Of a stretch of 15,275 nucleotides of DNA, positions 12,704 through 15,275 are shown piece after piece. The DNA lies in assembly GCA_028276305.1 (NCBI GenBank), contig JAPYWO010000002.1, forward strand, positions 1-15,275, given 5' to 3'. Position numbers and translations under genes: made by a program. Under the pieces are notes generated by a model. The model made no database searches. It worked only from the letters and a program-made list of their open reading frames with translations, and was not told where the DNA came from. Each line of letters starts with the position of its first letter. Positions within the stretch are counted from its first letter, which is position 1. The stretch comes from Candidatus Thermokryptus sp. GTDB lineage: Bacteria > Bacteroidota > Ignavibacteria > Kryptoniales > Kryptoniaceae.

Positions 12704-15275
12704 TCACGCCCCGATTGAAATGTGAAGGTCAATCCCAACCTCATTTATCGTTGAACCAGGTATGAAAGTGCTCCTTGAATCAGACCTTGACTTCGTCAAG
12801 CGATAAAATAACGATCCGGTAACCCTTGTGCTTAACATATATCTGAACCTAAACTCCATCGTCGTCCTTAAAATGCCATCAAGGGGTATCGCCTCTGTTA
12901 AGTTCCTTGCTTGATATGTCTGTCTTGAATTTTTTGACGATGAATATGTCAGCGTTATATCAACATCGTTCTTGAGCGAAAGCCAGAAAATCGGCAAATT
13001 AAAACCACGCTTTGAATAACTAAAATTGAAAGAAACCTCGCGCCTAAATGTCTCAACTATCGCCTTAGCGGAGAAATTAAGGTCATAATAAGTTGATGTG
13101 CTGTATCTAAATCCGCCTGTTAAGTTCCCATTCCAAAGTGGTTTAAATGTTAAGTTCAAACCGACGAGAGGATTGAAATCATACCCAGCCCTTTCCGATT
13201 CAAAAGCCATTGGTTGACCGATGAAACTTCTCCACCTCTTTTCAAAGTTTGATGTATACGAATGTTCAAGAGATACCCTTGTCGCAAACGACTTGAATAT
13301 TGAAAACTTCTCAAGCCCATCCCATCTAAACCTCCAATTTAAACGAGGTAAAAATCCGCCGAAAATTTTACTCAATATTGGCAATGTCTCAAACCCCTCC
13401 TCAAACGCCTGTGCTAACTTTTCATCCTCGCTTCTCTTATCCGTAGGATCAATTTTAAATTCAGCATATTTTGACGCAACCGAACCAATCCCACCTTTGA
13501 AAACACTGAAAACGAAAACGGGCGGTATCATCAAAAACGAACGCCCCAAAGTTGCAGAACTTGTAAACGATGTAATTCTTGGATTTCCAAGCGAATCGGT
13601 TACAATCCTTTGATTTCTTTGATAACTCCAATTTATATTCCAACTCAAATCAAGGTAAGCGCCTTGCCAAAGCGGTCTTGATGTCGTAATTGAAATCCTA
13701 TTCGTCTGCGTGTAGCTATCATCAAGATTTCCGTTTGGAGCTCTTAATCCTGGGCTTTGCTCAAAGCTGAAAAATGGAAAACCCTTCTTAGGCGAAAATT
13801 TTAAACCACCATTTGGATCAGAGACAAGCCCAAGTTGATACAAAAGCGAAGGTCCGTATTCAATTTTATCACTTACGAAAGGAAGCCAAGACAACAAATT
13901 CCCCATCCCGGGTCTTTCAGAATAAAGCCCCGTGTTCATCGCAGTGTTTGTTTGAGTGAAATTGAGCTGAACATTGTCGTAATCAAGAAAAGGTGTTTTA
14001 ATCAAAATTTTCAAAAAATCTTTCAAACTGAAAGACGAACTAACTTTTTCAGAGGTATCCTTCTGAACTTGTGCACCACGACCTCTTCCCGGTGATTTTG
14101 TCTCTTCACCAAACCAAGAATCAGCAAGCGATTTCAACCTAATTGAAAACCCTGCGTTTAAATTCGCAGAATATCCAGCCCCACGACCAAGCGAGCCCTG
14201 TTGAAAGTTGTTTTGCCATCTATAAGCCGAAGAATAGCTTAAATTCAAATTTAAATACTTGTTAATTCCCAAAATTGGCGGTACTTTCGGATTTGTTCCA
14301 ATACTAATCTGTTGGGATAAACTTTGCGTCCTTCCAAAATTGATCAAACCGTCCTTGAAGAAAATATCGCCCAAAATTTCCCGCGTCGTTCTCTGTCTCC
14401 CAAGCGAATCCGTCTCAAGATGAACAAGATTGCTACCAATGTCAACAGAATATCTAAGCGACGGGTTTATAAGCCCGTTATTTGAAAATCTCCAATCAAA
14501 TGAAAAACCACGCTGTGCATTGAATGACCTTGCCGTCGGTTCAAATGTCGCCTTCGTCCTGAACTTCCTATTTTCCTGGCTTCTGTCAAACCTCATCATC
14601 CCAGATAAATTTGACGGTGTCAATTGTATTTCCCAATCTTTGTATGCTTCAAGTATCGGCACACCTTCAAAAATTGATTTAAATGGCTTGAAACTTATTG
14701 GATTTATCGCCGTTGAATAACTCGCCTGAAAATTAAAAGCCCACCGCTTGCTAACCTCTGTGTTTATATCCCTTGACATTGCTCTATTGAAGTTAAAGCC
14801 CAAATTGACCTTGTTGATTAAATCTTTGACATACCATTTTTGTGAATTGATTGTAAAGTTAAATGTAGGAACTGCCCATGTCTCAGAAGCCATAACTTGC
14901 TGAATCACCGTTAGCAAACTATCAGCTTTTCTATTCGCTTCCTCTTCGCTTCCTCCACTATCAAGGACGCTTTGCCTTAAACGATTTGCAGCTTCTTTTG
15001 CAAGTATGTCCTTGCCCGGTATATACTTTGGAATTGCGATATTTTCACTGCGCTGATAAGAAAGGGGAATGCGAACAGAGTTAGCAATCGCAGATGGGAA
15101 AATTTTCTCAAGGTTTAAATTTGCAGAAAAAGCCCAATTCGTTGCAAGAACCCGCGCTGAAGAATTGACAAATCTATCTGTTAAACCTCTAAACTCGGGA
15201 CTCTTTCTTGACACACCAAAATTAAGATTTAAAAGCTCTGGTACACTCAACTGTGCGGACAAATTATAAGCCCAA
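12704..15275 (-). CDS. sprA: SprA-type T9SS outer-membrane translocon, C-terminal part (5' end outside the window)
   Basis: About 857 C-terminal residues; the frame is open through the right edge, so the start is outside. A TTG at 15262 is an internal leucine codon, not a start. SprA (Sov) is the giant beta barrel, usually over 2,000 residues, through which T9SS cargo crosses the outer membrane. Family-like features are long arrays of amphipathic strands rich in Asn, Ser and Arg, such as the segment ITTSRPLWQGAYLDLSWNIN, the segment NLPIFWLSLKNDVDITLTYS followed by SKNSRQTYQ, the dG-LRTTMEFRFRYMLSTRVTGS stretch and FYRLTKSRSDS close to the end, finishing NEVGIDLHISIGA. These match what I know of SprA C-termini. 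An unrelated very large outer-membrane protein is the main alternative. Downstream on the same strand are a TonB receptor, a T9SS-type cargo and a PorV/PorQ-family barrel, which supports the call. Confidence 0.78.
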   Translation of the reverse strand, partial: WAYNLSAQLSVPELLNLNFGVSRKSPEFRGLTDRFVNSSARVLATNWAFSANLNLEKIFPSAIANSVRIPLSYQRSENIAIPKYIPGKDILAKEAANRLRQSVLDSGGSEEEANRKADSLLTVIQQVMASETWAVPTFNFTINSQKWYVKDLINKVNLGFNFNRAMSRDINTEVSKRWAFNFQASYSTAINPISFKPFKSIFEGVPILEAYKDWEIQLTPSNLSGMMRFDRSQENRKFRTKATFEPTARSFNAQRGFSFDWRFSNNGLINPSLRYSVDIGSNLVHLETDSLGRQRTTREILGDIFFKDGLINFGRTQSLSQQISIGTNPKVPPILGINKYLNLNLSYSSAYRWQNNFQQGSLGRGAGYSANLNAGFSIRLKSLADSWFGEETKSPGRGRGAQVQKDTSEKVSSSFSLKDFLKILIKTPFLDYDNVQLNFTQTNTAMNTGLYSERPGMGNLLSWLPFVSDKIEYGPSLLYQLGLVSDPNGGLKFSPKKGFPFFSFEQSPGLRAPNGNLDDSYTQTNRISITTSRPLWQGAYLDLSWNINWSYQRNQRIVTDSLGNPRITSFTSSATLGRSFLMIPPVFVFSVFKGGIGSVASKYAEFKIDPTDKRSEDEKLAQAFEEGFETLPILSKIFGGFLPRLNWRFRWDGLEKFSIFKSFATRVSLEHSYTSNFEKRWRSFIGQPMAFESERAGYDFNPLVGLNLTFKPLWNGNLTGGFRYSTSTYYDLNFSAKAIVETFRREVSFNFSYSKRGFNLPIFWLSLKNDVDITLTYSSSKNSRQTYQARNLTEAIPLDGILRTTMEFRFRYMLSTRVTGSLFYRLTKSRSDSRSTFIPGSTINEVGIDLHISIGA

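Noticed and set aside
15260..15262. TTG as the start of the SprA-type gene
   Set aside because: The frame continues open beyond it to the window edge (W-A-Y-N before it), and the family is far longer than 850 residues.

Overview
The window looks like chromosomal DNA of a bacterium from the wider Bacteroidota/FCB group, probably an Ignavibacteria- or Kryptonia-like lineage. The base composition is moderately AT-rich. The outer-membrane gene set is typical of that group: the end of an SprA-type type IX secretion (T9SS) translocon, a TonB-dependent receptor with an N-terminal carboxypeptidase-regulatory-like domain, a protein with a T9SS/FlgD-like C-terminal sorting domain, and a PorV/PorQ-family barrel. 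Several genes have a clear GGAG(G) Shine-Dalgarno and one has a textbook sigma-70 promoter. Both are less usual in classical Bacteroidetes and fit a deep-branching relative. The Cas6 resembles archaeal and thermophile Cas6 proteins. The lineage is inferred from gene content only.

Left part (1-1839, + strand): a probable two-gene unit encodes a PmbA/TldE-type TldD-family protein and, 18 bases later, a small DUF1232 (YkvA-like) membrane protein. A possible divergent gene start lies at the extreme left edge. The DUF1232 gene ends tail to tail with a solitary cas6 on the minus strand (1830-2603), overlapping it by 10 bases. No CRISPR array or other cas gene is visible.

Right part (2803-15275, all minus strand, so read right to left): SprA C-terminal part (cut by the window edge), TonB-dependent receptor, large exported protein with sorting domain, PorV/PorQ-family barrel, and a secreted M14-family metallopeptidase-like protein with a C-terminal amidotransferase-like fold. 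Four of these five are predicted envelope or surface proteins with signal peptides; the fifth, SprA, is cut before its N-terminus. In other Bacteroidota SprA is the T9SS translocon and PorV its cargo-shuttling partner. The receptor, cargo and barrel genes in the middle could therefore form one outer-membrane uptake or surface-display assembly (inference). GC-rich hairpins follow the receptor, cargo, PorV-like and M14 genes, so each may have its own expression level. A strong promoter sits between sprA and the receptor gene.

Points most worth a second look: the receptor/sorting-domain protein/PorV-like module next to sprA; a Cas6 whose usual catalytic histidine position looks substituted and which has no CRISPR neighbours; and an M14-like peptidase whose first zinc-binding histidine is an aspartate. 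No gene-free stretch exceeds 200 bases.
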